Of a DNA stretch of 64,000 nucleotides, positions 1 to 9,350 are shown one piece after another. The DNA lies in contig NZ_CP050154.1 in NCBI RefSeq assembly GCF_011617705.1, positions 2,418,001-2,482,000 of the forward strand. The letters run 5' to 3'. The DNA is from Brevibacterium limosum (GTDB lineage: Bacteria > Actinomycetota > Actinomycetes > Actinomycetales > Brevibacteriaceae). The position numbers were made by a program, and so were the translations under genes. How positions within the stretch are numbered: the stretch's first letter is position 1; each line of letters begins with the position of its first letter. The notes beneath the pieces were generated by a model. That model was not told where the DNA came from, searched no databases, and saw only the letters and a program-made list of their open reading frames with translations.

Positions 1-470
1 CGCACGTGATCGGGGTGTCCGTATCCGCCGTTGGCGGCATAGGTGATGACCGCATGCGGTTCGAAGGCGTCGATGACGGCGGCGATATGCCGGCCCACGG
101 TCGTGACATCGGCCGCGCACAGCGCATTGTCGGGCATCGTCGACGCGGGGCGGGCGTGTCCGTCCGGCCCCCACTCCATTCCCGAATCCTCGAAGGTCCG
201 GGTGGTCCCGCCGAGGAAGGTGTGCATGTGCACGCCGAGGGCACGCATCGCCTCGGCGATCTCCTGTTCCCGGACCCGGGCGAGACCGGCACGGTCGCCT
301 TCGAGATGCCGCAGCTCGGCGGGGATGACCTCGCCGCCCTCACCGCGGGTGGCGGTGAGCACCATGACCTCGGCACCTTCGGAGACCAATGCGGCGATCG
401 TGCCGCCCGTCGTGATCGTCTCATCGTCGGGATGAGCGTGCACGAGGAGGACGCGTGGCGTAACAGTCAT
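1..470 (-). CDS. mshB: MshB-type N-acetyl-GlcN-Ins deacetylase (3' end off window)
   Basis: Zinc deacetylase of the PIG-L/LmbE fold that removes acetate from N-acetylglucosaminyl-inositol in mycothiol synthesis in the cytosol. About 156 residues are visible. The zinc/catalytic motif AHPDDE lies at residues 12-17 and a second metal motif, GYGHPDHV, sits close to the window edge; both fit MshB. The glycine-rich stretch after the first motif (TRGEGGEV) resembles MshB more than the related conjugate amidase Mca, but the missing C-terminus leaves that open. Start is the ATG whose complement is 468-470, with an AGGAA ribosome site 4 nt upstream. It lies downstream of typA on the same strand with about 50 bp between them. 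The gene is cut by the window, not broken. Confidence 0.88.
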   Translation of the reverse strand, partial: MTVTPRVLLVHAHPDDETITTGGTIAALVSEGAEVMVLTATRGEGGEVIPAELRHLEGDRAGLARVREQEIAEAMRALGVHMHTFLGGTTRTFEDSGMEWGPDGHARPASTMPDNALCAADVTTVGRHIAAVIDAFEPHAVITYAANGGYGHPDHV

Positions 471-522
471 TGGTTCCTGGGTGCTCGAGGTCATTCGGTG
501 CTGCCGGCTCTGGGAATCCGGC

Positions 523-2433
523 TCAGGCGTTCTGGCGGCGCATCTTCGCGTAGAGCTTTGCGCGTTCCTTCTGGTCGAGTTCGACCTTGCGGATGCGGAT
601 GGCACCCGGGGTGACCTCGACGCATTCGTCCTCACGGGCGAATTCGAGGCTCTCCTCGAGGGTCAGCTTGCGCGGCGGGGTGAGGTTCTCGAAGCTGTCA
701 GCCGATGCCGAACGCATGTTCGTCAGCTTCTTCTCCTTCGTGATGTTGACGTCCATGTCGTCGGCGCGCGAGTTCTCGCCGACGATCTGGCCCTCGTAGA
801 CCTCGGAGGTCGGTTCGACGAAGAAGGTGCCGCGGTCCTGCAGGTTGATCATCGCGTACGGGGTGACGGCTCCGGGGCGGTCGGCAACGAGCGATCCGTT
901 GATGCGGAACTCGATGTTGCCGGCCCATGGACCGTATCCGGCCGAGATCGTGTTCGCGATTCCGGTGCCGCGGGTCTCGGTGAGGAACCGGGTGCGGAAG
1001 CCGATGAGACCGCGAGCCGGAACCTTGAACTCCATCCGCACCCAGCCGGTGCCGTGGTTCGTCATGGTCGACATGACGCCCTTGCGTGCGGCGAGCAGCT
1101 GGGTCACGGCGCCGAGGTAGTCCTCCGGAACGTCGATCGTGAGCTCTTCGAAGGGCTCATGGAGCTTGCCGTCGACCTGCTTGGTCACGACCTGAGGTTT
1201 GCCGACGGTGAGCTCGAAGCCTTCGCGTCGCATCTGCTCGACGAGGATGGCCAGGGCCAGCTCTCCGCGCCCCTGCACCTCCCAGGCGTCGGGACGTTCG
1301 GTCGGAACGACCTTGAGGGAGACGTTGCCGACGAGCTCCTGGTCGAGGCGGTCCTTGACCATGCGAGCGGTGACCTTCGTGCCCTTCTCACGGCCTGCCA
1401 GCGGCGAGGTGTTGATGCCCACGGTCATCGAGATCGCCGGATCGTCGATGATGATCGCCGGCATCGGCTTCGGGTTGTTGATGTCGGTGAGCGTGTCACC
1501 GATCATGATGTCCGGGATGCCGGCCACAGCGACGATGTCACCGGCCGAGGCCTCCGTGGCGGGCACTCGGTCGAGACCCTGGGTCTCGAGCAGTTCGGTG
1601 ATCTTCACCGAGCTGATCTCGTCACCGCGGGCCCAGGCGACCTGCTGGCCCTTCTTCAGCGTGCCGCCGAAGATGCGCAGCAGTGCCAGACGGCCGAGGA
1701 ACGGTGAGGCGTCGAGGTTCGTGACATGAGCCTGGAGGATGCCGTCGGAGTTGATCTCCGGTGCCGGGATCGTCTCGAGGATGGTTTTGAACAGCGGCTC
1801 GAGGTCGGGGTTGTCCGGGACCGCTCCATCGGCGGGCTGTTCGAGGGAGGCGGCACCTGCCTTCGCGGCGGCGAAGACGACGGGCACGTCCAGGACGGAG
1901 TCGACGTCGAGATCGGGCACTTCGTCGGCGAGGTCGGAGGCCAGTCCCAGGAGCAGGTCCTGGGCTTCCTCGACGACTCCGTCGATGCGCGCATCGGCGC
2001 GGTCGGTCTTGTTGATCACGAGGATGACGGGCAGCTTCGCGGCCAGCGCCTTGCGCAGGACGAAGCGGGTCTGCGGCAGCGGACCTTCGGAGGCGTCGAC
2101 GAGGAGGACGACGCCGTCGACCATGGACAGTCCGCGTTCGACCTCTCCGCCGAAGTCGGCGTGGCCGGGAGTGTCGATGACGTTGATGACGATGGGGTCG
2201 TCACCGGCCGAGGGGCCGTTGTAGAGGACCGAGGTGTTCTTCGCGAGAATGGTGATGCCCTTCTCGCGTTCGAGGTCGCCTGAATCCATGACGCGTTCGG
2301 CGAAGTCGCCGTGTTCGCTGAACACACCGGTCTGCCGGAGCATGGCATCGACCAGAGTGGTCTTGCCGTGGTCGACGTGTGCGACGATTGCTACGTTTCG
2401 GCGGTTTTCCCGTCGTGTGATGGCTTCAGTCAT
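523..2433 (-). CDS. typA: Ribosome-associated GTPase TypA/BipA
   Basis: Translational GTPase that binds the 70S ribosome and helps 50S assembly and stress adaptation. 636 residues, the usual family length. The G1 loop AHVDHGKTT is at residues 18-26, followed by the DTPGH (G3) and NKTD (G4) motifs, an EF-Tu-like domain II, an EF-G-like domain V and the lysine/arginine-rich BipA C-terminal region. The reading frame stays open upstream to 2661, but I chose the ATG at 2433. It follows an AAAAAGG ribosome site, begins the conserved MTEAITRRENRRNVAIVAH-type N-terminus, and lies about 45 nt downstream of a TATAAT box. Single gene; a hairpin repeat lies upstream. Confidence 0.97.
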   Translation of the reverse strand: MTEAITRRENRRNVAIVAHVDHGKTTLVDAMLRQTGVFSEHGDFAERVMDSGDLEREKGITILAKNTSVLYNGPSAGDDPIVINVIDTPGHADFGGEVERGLSMVDGVVLLVDASEGPLPQTRFVLRKALAAKLPVILVINKTDRADARIDGVVEEAQDLLLGLASDLADEVPDLDVDSVLDVPVVFAAAKAGAASLEQPADGAVPDNPDLEPLFKTILETIPAPEINSDGILQAHVTNLDASPFLGRLALLRIFGGTLKKGQQVAWARGDEISSVKITELLETQGLDRVPATEASAGDIVAVAGIPDIMIGDTLTDINNPKPMPAIIIDDPAISMTVGINTSPLAGREKGTKVTARMVKDRLDQELVGNVSLKVVPTERPDAWEVQGRGELALAILVEQMRREGFELTVGKPQVVTKQVDGKLHEPFEELTIDVPEDYLGAVTQLLAARKGVMSTMTNHGTGWVRMEFKVPARGLIGFRTRFLTETRGTGIANTISAGYGPWAGNIEFRINGSLVADRPGAVTPYAMINLQDRGTFFVEPTSEVYEGQIVGENSRADDMDVNITKEKKLTNMRSASADSFENLTPPRKLTLEESLEFAREDECVEVTPGAIRIRKVELDQKERAKLYAKMRRQNA

Positions 2434-2484
2434 CAAGAACCTTTTTGAGATAGAGAGATCGGTCCAGCCCGGACCCAACAGACA

Positions 2485-2511
2485 ATTATACGGCCACTGA
2501 GGCATTCGCAA
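2485..2511 (-). promoter_or_regulatory. typA promoter
   Basis: On the minus strand a perfect TATAAT (complement of 2485-2490) lies about 45 nt upstream of the typA start. The -35 is ambiguous: TTGCGA at 2506-2511 gives a 15-bp spacer and TCGTTG at 2509-2514 gives 18 bp. Such a consensus -10 is uncommon in this GC-rich window and suggests strong constitutive expression. Confidence 0.55.
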
Positions 2512-2570
2512 CGACAGCCGGGGTGCGCGACGGCGCACAGCGATGGGTGGGGTCAGTCGGTGCGGTGAAT

Positions 2571-2644
2571 GCGAAATGTGGTCACAGCGCCGAGGAGAAT
2601 CGACCGTTGGGGGCCGATCTGCCTCGGTGCTGTGACCACATTCG
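2571..2644. repeat. Long imperfect inverted repeat upstream of typA
   Basis: Two arms of about 23-25 nt (2571-2595 and 2622-2644) are reverse complements apart from one extra A and one mismatch; each contains GTGGTCACAGC or its complement. The loop can itself partly pair (AGAATCG against CGATCT), so nearly all 74 nt can fold into one hairpin. There is no T-run, and it lies between two genes on the same strand. It could be a palindromic intergenic element or a terminator for the oligopeptide operon's upstream neighbourhood; I cannot decide. Confidence 0.55.
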
Positions 2645-2683
2645 ACGGCAGGCGAGGCCATCGCCTCCTGCCCAGCGGCGGGC

Positions 2684-4606
2684 TCAGGCGTTCATCGTGG
2701 CCTCGAGGACCGCGTCCCTGGCCTCCCGACGCTTGCGCTGCTCCTTCGGATCCGGAACCGGAACCGCCGACAGCAGCCGCTGTGTGTACGGGTGGACGGG
2801 GTTCGACACGACCTGCGAGGACTTTCCGATCTCGACGAGGTAGCCGTGGCGCATCACCGCGATGCGCTCAGCGATGCGTTCGACCACAGCCAGGTCGTGG
2901 CTGATGAACAGACACGCGAAGCCGTATTCCTGCTGCAGACCTTCGAACAGGTCGAGGACCTTCGCCTGCACGGACACGTCGAGCGCCGAGGTCGGCTCAT
3001 CGGCGATGAGCAGCTTCGGTCGCAGAGTCAGTGCACGGGCGATGCCGATGCGCTGACGCTGACCGCCGGAGAGTTCGTGCGGATAGCGGTTGCGCATCGA
3101 AGTCGGCAGTTCGACCGCGGTCAGCAGCTCCTCGACCCGCTTGCTCAGCTCCGGCCCCTTCATCGCCTCATGGAGGTAGAGCGGCTCACCGATCGACTCC
3201 CCGACCGGCAGTCGCGGGTTGAGCGAGGAACCGGGATCTTGGAACACGATTCCGACTTCCTTGCGCAGCGGTCGCATCTGCTTGTTGCTCAGGCCCTTGA
3301 TGCTCGTGCCGTTGACGACCATATCGCCTTCGACCGTGGGCAGCAGACCCAGAGCGGCGCGCCCGATCGTGGTCTTGCCCGACCCGGATTCGCCGACCAG
3401 ACCCACGACTTCGCCGGGGGCGATCATGAGGTTGATGTGGTGAGCGGCGCGGAACGCCTTCTTCCGTCCGATCGCGGGATATTCGATCGCGGCATCACGC
3501 AGCTGCAGAGCCGAGGGCTTCGAGAAGTCCGCCTGCGAACCAGGATGGTAGTACGTCTCCGTGGAATCCATCTCGATGTCCCGGCGATCCTGCTCGCTCG
3601 CCTGAGCACGCGCCTCGGCCACGGCCATATCGGCAGCTCCGGCCTCGGAGAGACCATCGCCGCCGGTGCCGGTGTCGGGCTGCCCGACCGGGTCCGCAGC
3701 GTGCGAGGACTGATCGGAGCTGATATCGCTCAGGGAGGCCTCGACGTCGCCGATGCTGCCGCCGAACACTTCGTCTTCGGTTCCCGCACCGAGGTGGGGC
3801 ACAGCCTCGAGGAGCTGCTTAGTGTACGGATGCTGCGGGTTGTAGAAGATCCCCTCCGCTGTGCCCGATTCGACCACCTGGCCGGCGCGCATGACGATGA
3901 TCCGGTCGGCCATGTCAGCCACCACACCCATATCGTGCGTGATGAGGATGATTCCGGCATCGAGCTTCGACTTCAGCTCACGCATGAGCTTCAGGATCTC
4001 GGCCTGCACCGTCACGTCGAGGGCCGTGGTCGGTTCGTCGGCGATGAGCAGCTTCGGCTGGCAGGCCAGAGCCTGTGCGATCATGATGCGCTGACGCTGG
4101 CCGCCGGAGAGCTGGTGCGGGAACGAATGGAACCGGTCCTCCGGATCGGGGATCTCGACGAGGCGCATGAGCTCGAGCGCTCGTTCCTTGGCCTCGCTGG
4201 GACCGATGTCGAGGTGGACGCGCAGCGTCTCCACGATCTGATACCCGGCGGTGTAGACCGGGTTGAGCGCGGTCATCGGCTCCTGGAAGATCACGGAGAT
4301 GTCGTTGCCGCGCAGGGCCTGCATCTTCTCCGGCGGCATTCCGATGAGCTCACGGCCGTTGAGCTTCGCCGAACCGGCGGCCCGGCCGTTGCTCGGCAGC
4401 AGCCCGAGCAGAGACATGCTCGACTGCGACTTGCCGGAACCGGACTCGCCGACGATGGCCAGGACTTCACCGGCGTTGACCGTGTAGTCGAGGTGTTCGG
4501 CGGCCATCCACCATTCGTCGCTGACCCAGAATTGGACTCCGAGGTCGTTGACCTCGAGGATCGGGGAACCCTTCTTCGGCTGGGTGTCTGTTTTCTTCTC
4601 AGCCAT
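2684..4606 (-). CDS. Fused oligopeptide ABC transporter ATPase (DppD-DppF type)
   Basis: Cytoplasmic energy-coupling protein of a dipeptide/oligopeptide importer, with both ATPase domains on one 640-residue chain. Domain 1 has Walker A GESGSGKS at residues 53-60, signature LSGGQRQRI and Walker B LLIADEPTT. Domain 2, from about residue 400, repeats GESGSGKTT, LSGGQRQRIGIARAL and LLIADEPTS. The C-terminal oligopeptide/dipeptide extension follows each domain (VPHLGAG; AVPVPDP). About 90 acidic, low-complexity residues link the halves, longer than in most fused homologues. Start ATG at 4606 has AAAGGGG upstream and overlaps the previous stop (ATGA), showing translational coupling. A longer open frame to 4768 only overlaps the permease gene. 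Confidence 0.95.
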   Translation of the reverse strand: MAEKKTDTQPKKGSPILEVNDLGVQFWVSDEWWMAAEHLDYTVNAGEVLAIVGESGSGKSQSSMSLLGLLPSNGRAAGSAKLNGRELIGMPPEKMQALRGNDISVIFQEPMTALNPVYTAGYQIVETLRVHLDIGPSEAKERALELMRLVEIPDPEDRFHSFPHQLSGGQRQRIMIAQALACQPKLLIADEPTTALDVTVQAEILKLMRELKSKLDAGIILITHDMGVVADMADRIIVMRAGQVVESGTAEGIFYNPQHPYTKQLLEAVPHLGAGTEDEVFGGSIGDVEASLSDISSDQSSHAADPVGQPDTGTGGDGLSEAGAADMAVAEARAQASEQDRRDIEMDSTETYYHPGSQADFSKPSALQLRDAAIEYPAIGRKKAFRAAHHINLMIAPGEVVGLVGESGSGKTTIGRAALGLLPTVEGDMVVNGTSIKGLSNKQMRPLRKEVGIVFQDPGSSLNPRLPVGESIGEPLYLHEAMKGPELSKRVEELLTAVELPTSMRNRYPHELSGGQRQRIGIARALTLRPKLLIADEPTSALDVSVQAKVLDLFEGLQQEYGFACLFISHDLAVVERIAERIAVMRHGYLVEIGKSSQVVSNPVHPYTQRLLSAVPVPDPKEQRKRREARDAVLEATMNA

Positions 4607-5637
4607 CACTTCGCCCCTTTCTGTGCCATGCGTTCGGCCTTCTTCATCTTCCTCCAGCTCGGGATGGTCTTCATCCGCGGGTCGAACGCATCGCGGAGTC
4701 CGTCGCCGATGAAGTTCACGCACAGAGCGATGACGATGATGAACAGACCGGGCCACCAGAACAGCCACGGACGCGTGGCAAAGGAGGTCTGGTATTCGCT
4801 GATGAGCTGGCCCAGCGAGATGCCGGGCGGCTTGATGCCGAAGCCGAGGTAGCTCAGCGAGGCTTCGAGCACGATCGCCTGGCTCATGATCAGCGTCGTG
4901 TTGACGATGATGACTCCCATGGCGTTGGGCAGCATGTGCTTGAACATGATCCGGAAGTCGCTCGCACCGGCCACGCGGGCCGAATCAACGAATTCGCGTT
5001 CGCGCAGAGACATGAAGTCACCGCGGACGAGTCGTGCGAGGCCGACCCAGAGGATACAGCCCAGTGCCACACCGAGCAGCGGTCCGTTCGCGCCGCCGAC
5101 GAGGACGCCGAGGATCGAACCCACGACGATGACCGGCAGGATGACGAAACCGTCGGTGATGCGCATGAGGACCGAATCGACCCAACCGCGGTAGTATCCG
5201 GCGACTGCGCCGACGATCGTGCCGATGATCAGGCAGACGATGCCGATGATGAACATGACGACGAGCGAGATCTGCGTCCCCTTCATCACTCGGGCGAAGT
5301 TGTCACGACCGATCTCGTCCTGTCCGAAGGGGTGGTCACCCGGCGAGAAGAAGTTCGAGAACGACCAGGTCGGTGCTCCCCCGGGGTTCACCACGGGTCC
5401 CGAAGCGGTGTGGCTGAACTTCCACCAGCCGGGAATGCCCGCGAAACCCTGTGCGCTGAAGGCGAAGATCGCCACAAGCACGAGGACGACGATGCTGATC
5501 ATCGCACCCTTGTGGCGGAGGAACTTGCGCAGGACGATCTTGCCCTGCGACAGGCCTTCGGTTTCCTTCGACTCGATCGCATTGTCCCCGACTTCGTCGA
5601 GAGCGAGAGCGTTCTGATTGTCGTTGTTGGTACTCAT
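4606..5637 (-). CDS. Oligopeptide ABC transporter permease, DppC/OppC type
   Basis: Inner-membrane subunit of the importer. 343 residues: a cytosolic N-terminal tail of about 40 polar residues, a first membrane helix at about 40-60, a short outer segment, then five further helices. The EAA-loop, which contacts the ATPase, is recognisable as SAR-VAGASDFRIMFKHMLPN around residue 225-245. Both ends are translationally coupled: its start overlaps the stop of the DppB-type gene by 4 bp and its stop overlaps the ATPase start by ATGA. The substrate is inferred only from family and operon. Confidence 0.95.
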   Translation of the reverse strand: MSTNNDNQNALALDEVGDNAIESKETEGLSQGKIVLRKFLRHKGAMISIVVLVLVAIFAFSAQGFAGIPGWWKFSHTASGPVVNPGGAPTWSFSNFFSPGDHPFGQDEIGRDNFARVMKGTQISLVVMFIIGIVCLIIGTIVGAVAGYYRGWVDSVLMRITDGFVILPVIVVGSILGVLVGGANGPLLGVALGCILWVGLARLVRGDFMSLREREFVDSARVAGASDFRIMFKHMLPNAMGVIIVNTTLIMSQAIVLEASLSYLGFGIKPPGISLGQLISEYQTSFATRPWLFWWPGLFIIVIALCVNFIGDGLRDAFDPRMKTIPSWRKMKKAERMAQKGAK

Positions 5638-7178
5638 GCGTTCACTCGGATTCTCGGGTCGAGGACGGCGTAGAGGAAGTCCGCGACCAGGTTGGCGATG
5701 ATGGCGAGCAGACCCGTGATCAGGATGTAGGCCATGACCGGGTCGAGCTCTGACTGTCGCATCGAGTCGATGAAGAGCTTGCCCATGCCGTTCCAGCCGA
5801 AGATCGTCTCCGTGATGACGGCGCCGCCGATCATCGTGATGATGTCGACGGGGATGACCGAGGCCAACGGCAGCAGCGCATTGCGCAGAGCGTGGCGCAT
5901 GATCACCGTGCGCTCGTTGAGGCCCTTGGCTCGTGCAGTGCGGATGTAGTCCTGTCCCATGACCTCGAGCATCGAACCGCGTGTGTAGCGGGTGTAGGAG
6001 GCGAAGGAGATGAGGACCAGCGCGATCGACGGCAGCAGCAGGTGGGTGAATGAGTCGAGGTTCGTGATCCAGAAGTCTCCGTCGATGTTCGGTGCCGATG
6101 CGCCGATCGTCGCGATCGGGCGGTTGTTAATCGCCGGATCGTCCGAATACTCCTGCCAGCCCTGCAGCACGCGGTCGGCGAAGATGAGCACGGCCACGAT
6201 GATGGCGGTGAAGCTCGTCGTCCGTGCGGTGTCCCAGGGGTCGGGGCCCCGGAACGCCAGGCCGACGCCGACGGCGATCGCGATAGTCACGATGAGGAGG
6301 CCGAACATCCACAGCCAGTTCATTCCGACGTAGTAGAAGAGGTTCATCAGGGGCCAGTAGAGCAGCGCGCCGATGACGACTGTGGTCAGCGAGGCATAGA
6401 GCACGCGACGGTTCTTCAGCCCCGTCGACAGATACGTCATGACGATGGCCGCGCCGGCGCCGATGACGACGACGCCGAGGAGGCCGATCGTCGGGTGCTG
6501 CATCCAGCCGCTGGCGAGGATGTAGTAGATGGTGCCGAAGGTGATGAGTGCGGCAGCTGCGAAGGTGATGGCTCGCCGTTTGGCGCTGCCGCCGAGCGCA
6601 CCCATCCAGAACAGCCCCATGGCGACACAGCCGATGATGATCGGCCACCAGGATTCCAGGGTCGGATCGTTGATGAAGTTGTTGATGTCGATCGCGCCGT
6701 ACTGCTTGAGCAGCACCGCAACCCAGAAGACGGGCAGCGAGTAGAGGAGGAACGAGACGAAGGTGATGAAGTAGTCGAAGCCCGAGTACTGGCGGATGGC
6801 CGAGATCATGCCGACGGCGATGCCGAGGATGATGGCCACGATCGTCGAGGCGGTGATGAGCTTGATCGTGTTGACGATAGCGCCCTGCAGCTGGTCGGTG
6901 ACCTCTTGGCCGGACTTCCAGGCTATGCCGAAGTCACATTGGCCGATGGCGCAGCCGCCGACGCCTGCCAGCCACTTGAAGTAGCGGACGACTGCGGGGG
7001 TATCGAGGTCGAGGAGCCTTCGACGCGATTCGTAGAGGGCCTCGATGTTCGGTGAGGTGCTCGCACGCAGGTCCCAGAAGAAGTCCAGGGCGACGTTGAG
7101 GAGCAGGTAGAGGACGAAGGTGACGACGAGCAGCACGAGCGCTGTCGACAGCAATCGTCGGAGGATGAATCTGATCAT
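5634..7178 (-). CDS. Oligopeptide ABC transporter permease, DppB/OppB type, with membrane insertion
   Basis: Partner permease of the importer. At 514 residues it is much longer than the usual 310-340. The N-terminal helix (residues 8-32), the helices at about 105-160 and the C-terminal BPD_transp_1 part with EAA loop (about 410-440, YIRTARAKGLNERTVIMRHA) are normal. Between them, residues about 175-350 add some six hydrophobic segments with no counterpart in classical DppB. The frame is uninterrupted and codon use matches the flanks, so this is not an assembly artefact by inspection. It is preceded by the binding-protein gene, about 100 bp away with a hairpin between. Confidence 0.92.
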   Translation of the reverse strand: MIRFILRRLLSTALVLLVVTFVLYLLLNVALDFFWDLRASTSPNIEALYESRRRLLDLDTPAVVRYFKWLAGVGGCAIGQCDFGIAWKSGQEVTDQLQGAIVNTIKLITASTIVAIILGIAVGMISAIRQYSGFDYFITFVSFLLYSLPVFWVAVLLKQYGAIDINNFINDPTLESWWPIIIGCVAMGLFWMGALGGSAKRRAITFAAAALITFGTIYYILASGWMQHPTIGLLGVVVIGAGAAIVMTYLSTGLKNRRVLYASLTTVVIGALLYWPLMNLFYYVGMNWLWMFGLLIVTIAIAVGVGLAFRGPDPWDTARTTSFTAIIVAVLIFADRVLQGWQEYSDDPAINNRPIATIGASAPNIDGDFWITNLDSFTHLLLPSIALVLISFASYTRYTRGSMLEVMGQDYIRTARAKGLNERTVIMRHALRNALLPLASVIPVDIITMIGGAVITETIFGWNGMGKLFIDSMRQSELDPVMAYILITGLLAIIANLVADFLYAVLDPRIRVNA

Positions 7179-7213
7179 GATGGGGGTTCCGTTTCAATCT
7201 TCCGAAAACGCCG

Positions 7214-7242
7214 CTGTGGGGACCACACAGTGATCCCCACAG
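7214..7242 (-). promoter_or_regulatory. Intercistronic hairpin in oligopeptide operon
   Basis: Perfect 9-bp stem (CTGTGGGGA / TCCCCACAG) with an 11-nt loop, in the gap between the binding-protein gene and the permease gene. It has no T-tract. Hairpins at this place in ABC operons typically stabilise the binding-protein message or cause partial termination, giving an excess of binding protein. The role here is inferred. Confidence 0.5.
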
Positions 7243-7282
7243 AAGGCTTGGGTGGAGAAGAACCGATCGCGTCAGCCGCGGA

Positions 7283-9091
7283 TCAGTTGACTTCCCACTC
7301 CCAGTAGTTCCAAAAAATTGTCGGCGAAACAGTAGTCGACTTGGCATTCTTCAGCTTGTCCCGGTAAATGACGAGCTCTGGATGCTGGAACAGCGGTGCG
7401 CCGAAAGCGTCCTCGGTCAGCTGCTTTTCCAACTCGGTGGACAGCTTCGCGTGCTCGGATTCGGGAGCTCCGACGATCTTGTCGAGAATTTTGTCCGTCT
7501 TCTTGTTCGAGTAGCCGCCGTAGTTGTTCTGAGCTCCGGTGCGGTAGTTCGCATCGGAATCAGTGATACCGGTCGACTCCGATTGCCAGCCGAACAACGA
7601 GACGTCGTAGGTACCGTCGCCGAGGCGGGTGCCCCAGTTGACATCGCCGACGTCCTTGATTTTGAAGCCGGCTTTCTCGGCTGATTCCTTGATCAGCTGG
7701 AACTCCTGCTGACGACGCGAGTTCGTGTTGTCGTACATGACGCGAACCGTCGGGCTGGAGACTCCGGCCTCCTTGAGCAGCTTCTTCGCACCGTCGACAT
7801 CGACTTCCTTGAGGTCTTCCATACCGTTGCCCTTGACGATCTCGTCGTACATTGGGGAGCCGGGAACCTGATTGAAGGAGTCACGAGTGACGGCCTTGTC
7901 GTTGAGGGGCTTAATAATCTTGTCGACGATGTCCTGACGAGGGACGGTCTTGAGGAAGGCCTGACGAACCTTCTTCGCCTTGTCCTCGTCCCCGCCGTTG
8001 GCGGCCGGGTCGAAGGGTCCCTTGTTATCGAAAGTGAAGTCGACATGCTCATAGGTCGCACCATCGGCAGAATCGACGTTGACGCCGTCGATGTCTTCCG
8101 CGGCAGAGAGCACGTCCGCGGTCGCCTGCGGCTGGGTGAAGTCGACCTCGCCGTTCTCGATCGCCTGGACCATTGCCATCGGATCTCCGTTGTAACGGAC
8201 GGTCACGGTGTTGACCTTCGGCTTGGTCGGGCCGGTGTACTTGTCATCGAGTTCGAGGGTGACGTACTGGCCCTCTTCGAACTTCGTCATCTTGTACGGG
8301 CCGTTATGGACGAGCAGGTCCTCGTCCTCCGGCATCGAGGTGAAGTCGAACCCCGTGTTCCAGGTGTTCGAGATCTTCGAGAGCTTCTCGGTGTCCTTGT
8401 CCTTGATGGCCTTGAGGATCGCTTCCTTGCCCTTCTCCGGGTCGTCGATCCCGAGAGCCTTCTTCGCAACAATATGGGAGGGAACGCCCACTCCGTTGGG
8501 CCCGATGCCGGCGAATCCGGTCTGCCAATCTGCGAACGGCTTGGAGAACTCGAAAGTGGCTTCCTTACCGTCGTCAGAGATCTCGGGGAAGTCCTTGACG
8601 AGTTTAGGGCCGATAGACGCCGAGTCGAAATAGACCGTCTTCGCGTCGTTCTCCTTCACCGATCCGTCGTCTTTGTTGTTCGATTCGACGGTGTTGAAGT
8701 TCGACGACGTGGCCGCCCAGGTCAGAGCGAGGTCCGCTGCGTCGACAGGGGTGCCGTCCGACCACTTGGCATCGTCGTTGAAGGTGTACTTGATCTTCAA
8801 CGGGTCGTCTGAAACCTTCTCGAGCTTGCCAAGCGCGCCGTCCTGGACCTCGAGGTTGTCGTCGTAGTAGCCGAAGTTGTCATTCATCATGTAGGTGAGA
8901 ATGGCGTTCGACACAGCGTTGCCGTTGGCAGTCTGTGTGTTCATCGATCGGAACGATTCGTTCCAACCGATGTTCAGCTGGGAGTTCTTCGACGATTCAC
9001 TGTCGTCGCCTCCGCCAGGGGGTGTGCAGGCGGTGAGCACCATTGCAGCGGCAGCCACAGAGGCACCGGCCGCGAGGAAGCGCTTGTTCAC
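7283..9091 (-). CDS. Oligopeptide ABC transporter substrate-binding lipoprotein (family 5)
   Basis: Extracytoplasmic solute receptor of the importer. 602 residues. An N-terminal signal of about 20 residues ends in the lipobox LTAC, so the mature protein is predicted to be lipid-anchored by that cysteine, followed by a flexible GGGDDSESSKNS linker. The SBP_bac_5 fold is indicated by the YTFNDDAKWSDGTPVDAADL region and later the DVSLFGWQSE segment. Start is GTG at 9091 with AGGAGA just upstream. It is the first gene of the four-gene importer operon. The ligand is probably a peptide but cannot be read from sequence. Confidence 0.94.
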   Translation of the reverse strand: MNKRFLAAGASVAAAAMVLTACTPPGGGDDSESSKNSQLNIGWNESFRSMNTQTANGNAVSNAILTYMMNDNFGYYDDNLEVQDGALGKLEKVSDDPLKIKYTFNDDAKWSDGTPVDAADLALTWAATSSNFNTVESNNKDDGSVKENDAKTVYFDSASIGPKLVKDFPEISDDGKEATFEFSKPFADWQTGFAGIGPNGVGVPSHIVAKKALGIDDPEKGKEAILKAIKDKDTEKLSKISNTWNTGFDFTSMPEDEDLLVHNGPYKMTKFEEGQYVTLELDDKYTGPTKPKVNTVTVRYNGDPMAMVQAIENGEVDFTQPQATADVLSAAEDIDGVNVDSADGATYEHVDFTFDNKGPFDPAANGGDEDKAKKVRQAFLKTVPRQDIVDKIIKPLNDKAVTRDSFNQVPGSPMYDEIVKGNGMEDLKEVDVDGAKKLLKEAGVSSPTVRVMYDNTNSRRQQEFQLIKESAEKAGFKIKDVGDVNWGTRLGDGTYDVSLFGWQSESTGITDSDANYRTGAQNNYGGYSNKKTDKILDKIVGAPESEHAKLSTELEKQLTEDAFGAPLFQHPELVIYRDKLKNAKSTTVSPTIFWNYWEWEVN

Positions 9092-9143
9092 GTTCTCTCC
9101 TTGTTGTTCTAGGGCGAGTCACCCTCGTTCTTGCACCCCGAAA

Positions 9144-9159
9144 CCGGAGTGCATTCCGG
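9144..9159. promoter_or_regulatory. Near-perfect 16-bp palindrome upstream of the binding-protein gene
   Basis: CCGGAGTGCATTCCGG is palindromic except for one position pair. It lies 53 bp before the GTG start of the oligopeptide-binding protein in the divergent gap to 9351, and could be an operator for that operon. No regulator is identified. Confidence 0.3.
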
Positions 9160-9350
9160 TCACGTGCAGCGGATCGGCAGAGACCGAAGCGCATGTGACC
9201 GCGTTCATGTTTTTCACATGGAATGCATCAAAGTTAATTCACCGGAGACTGTGACCGAGTCCACATAATGAGCAAAATTCCGAATCGTTACCGTTTCGAA
9301 ACCAAGGGAACGGACAAGTTTTGCCCAGTCTCAATGGATAGGATGAACAG

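Noticed and set aside
481..1707. 408-codon open frame on the plus strand opposite typA
   Set aside because: Antisense shadow of a GC-rich gene; Arg/Val/Leu-rich translation with no family pattern. The same applies to long frames at 2792-4852, 11462-13318 and 16217-17551.
2434..2661. N-terminal extension of typA
   Set aside because: Upstream of the TATAAT promoter and the ribosome site; sequence is not TypA-like and includes the hairpin repeat.
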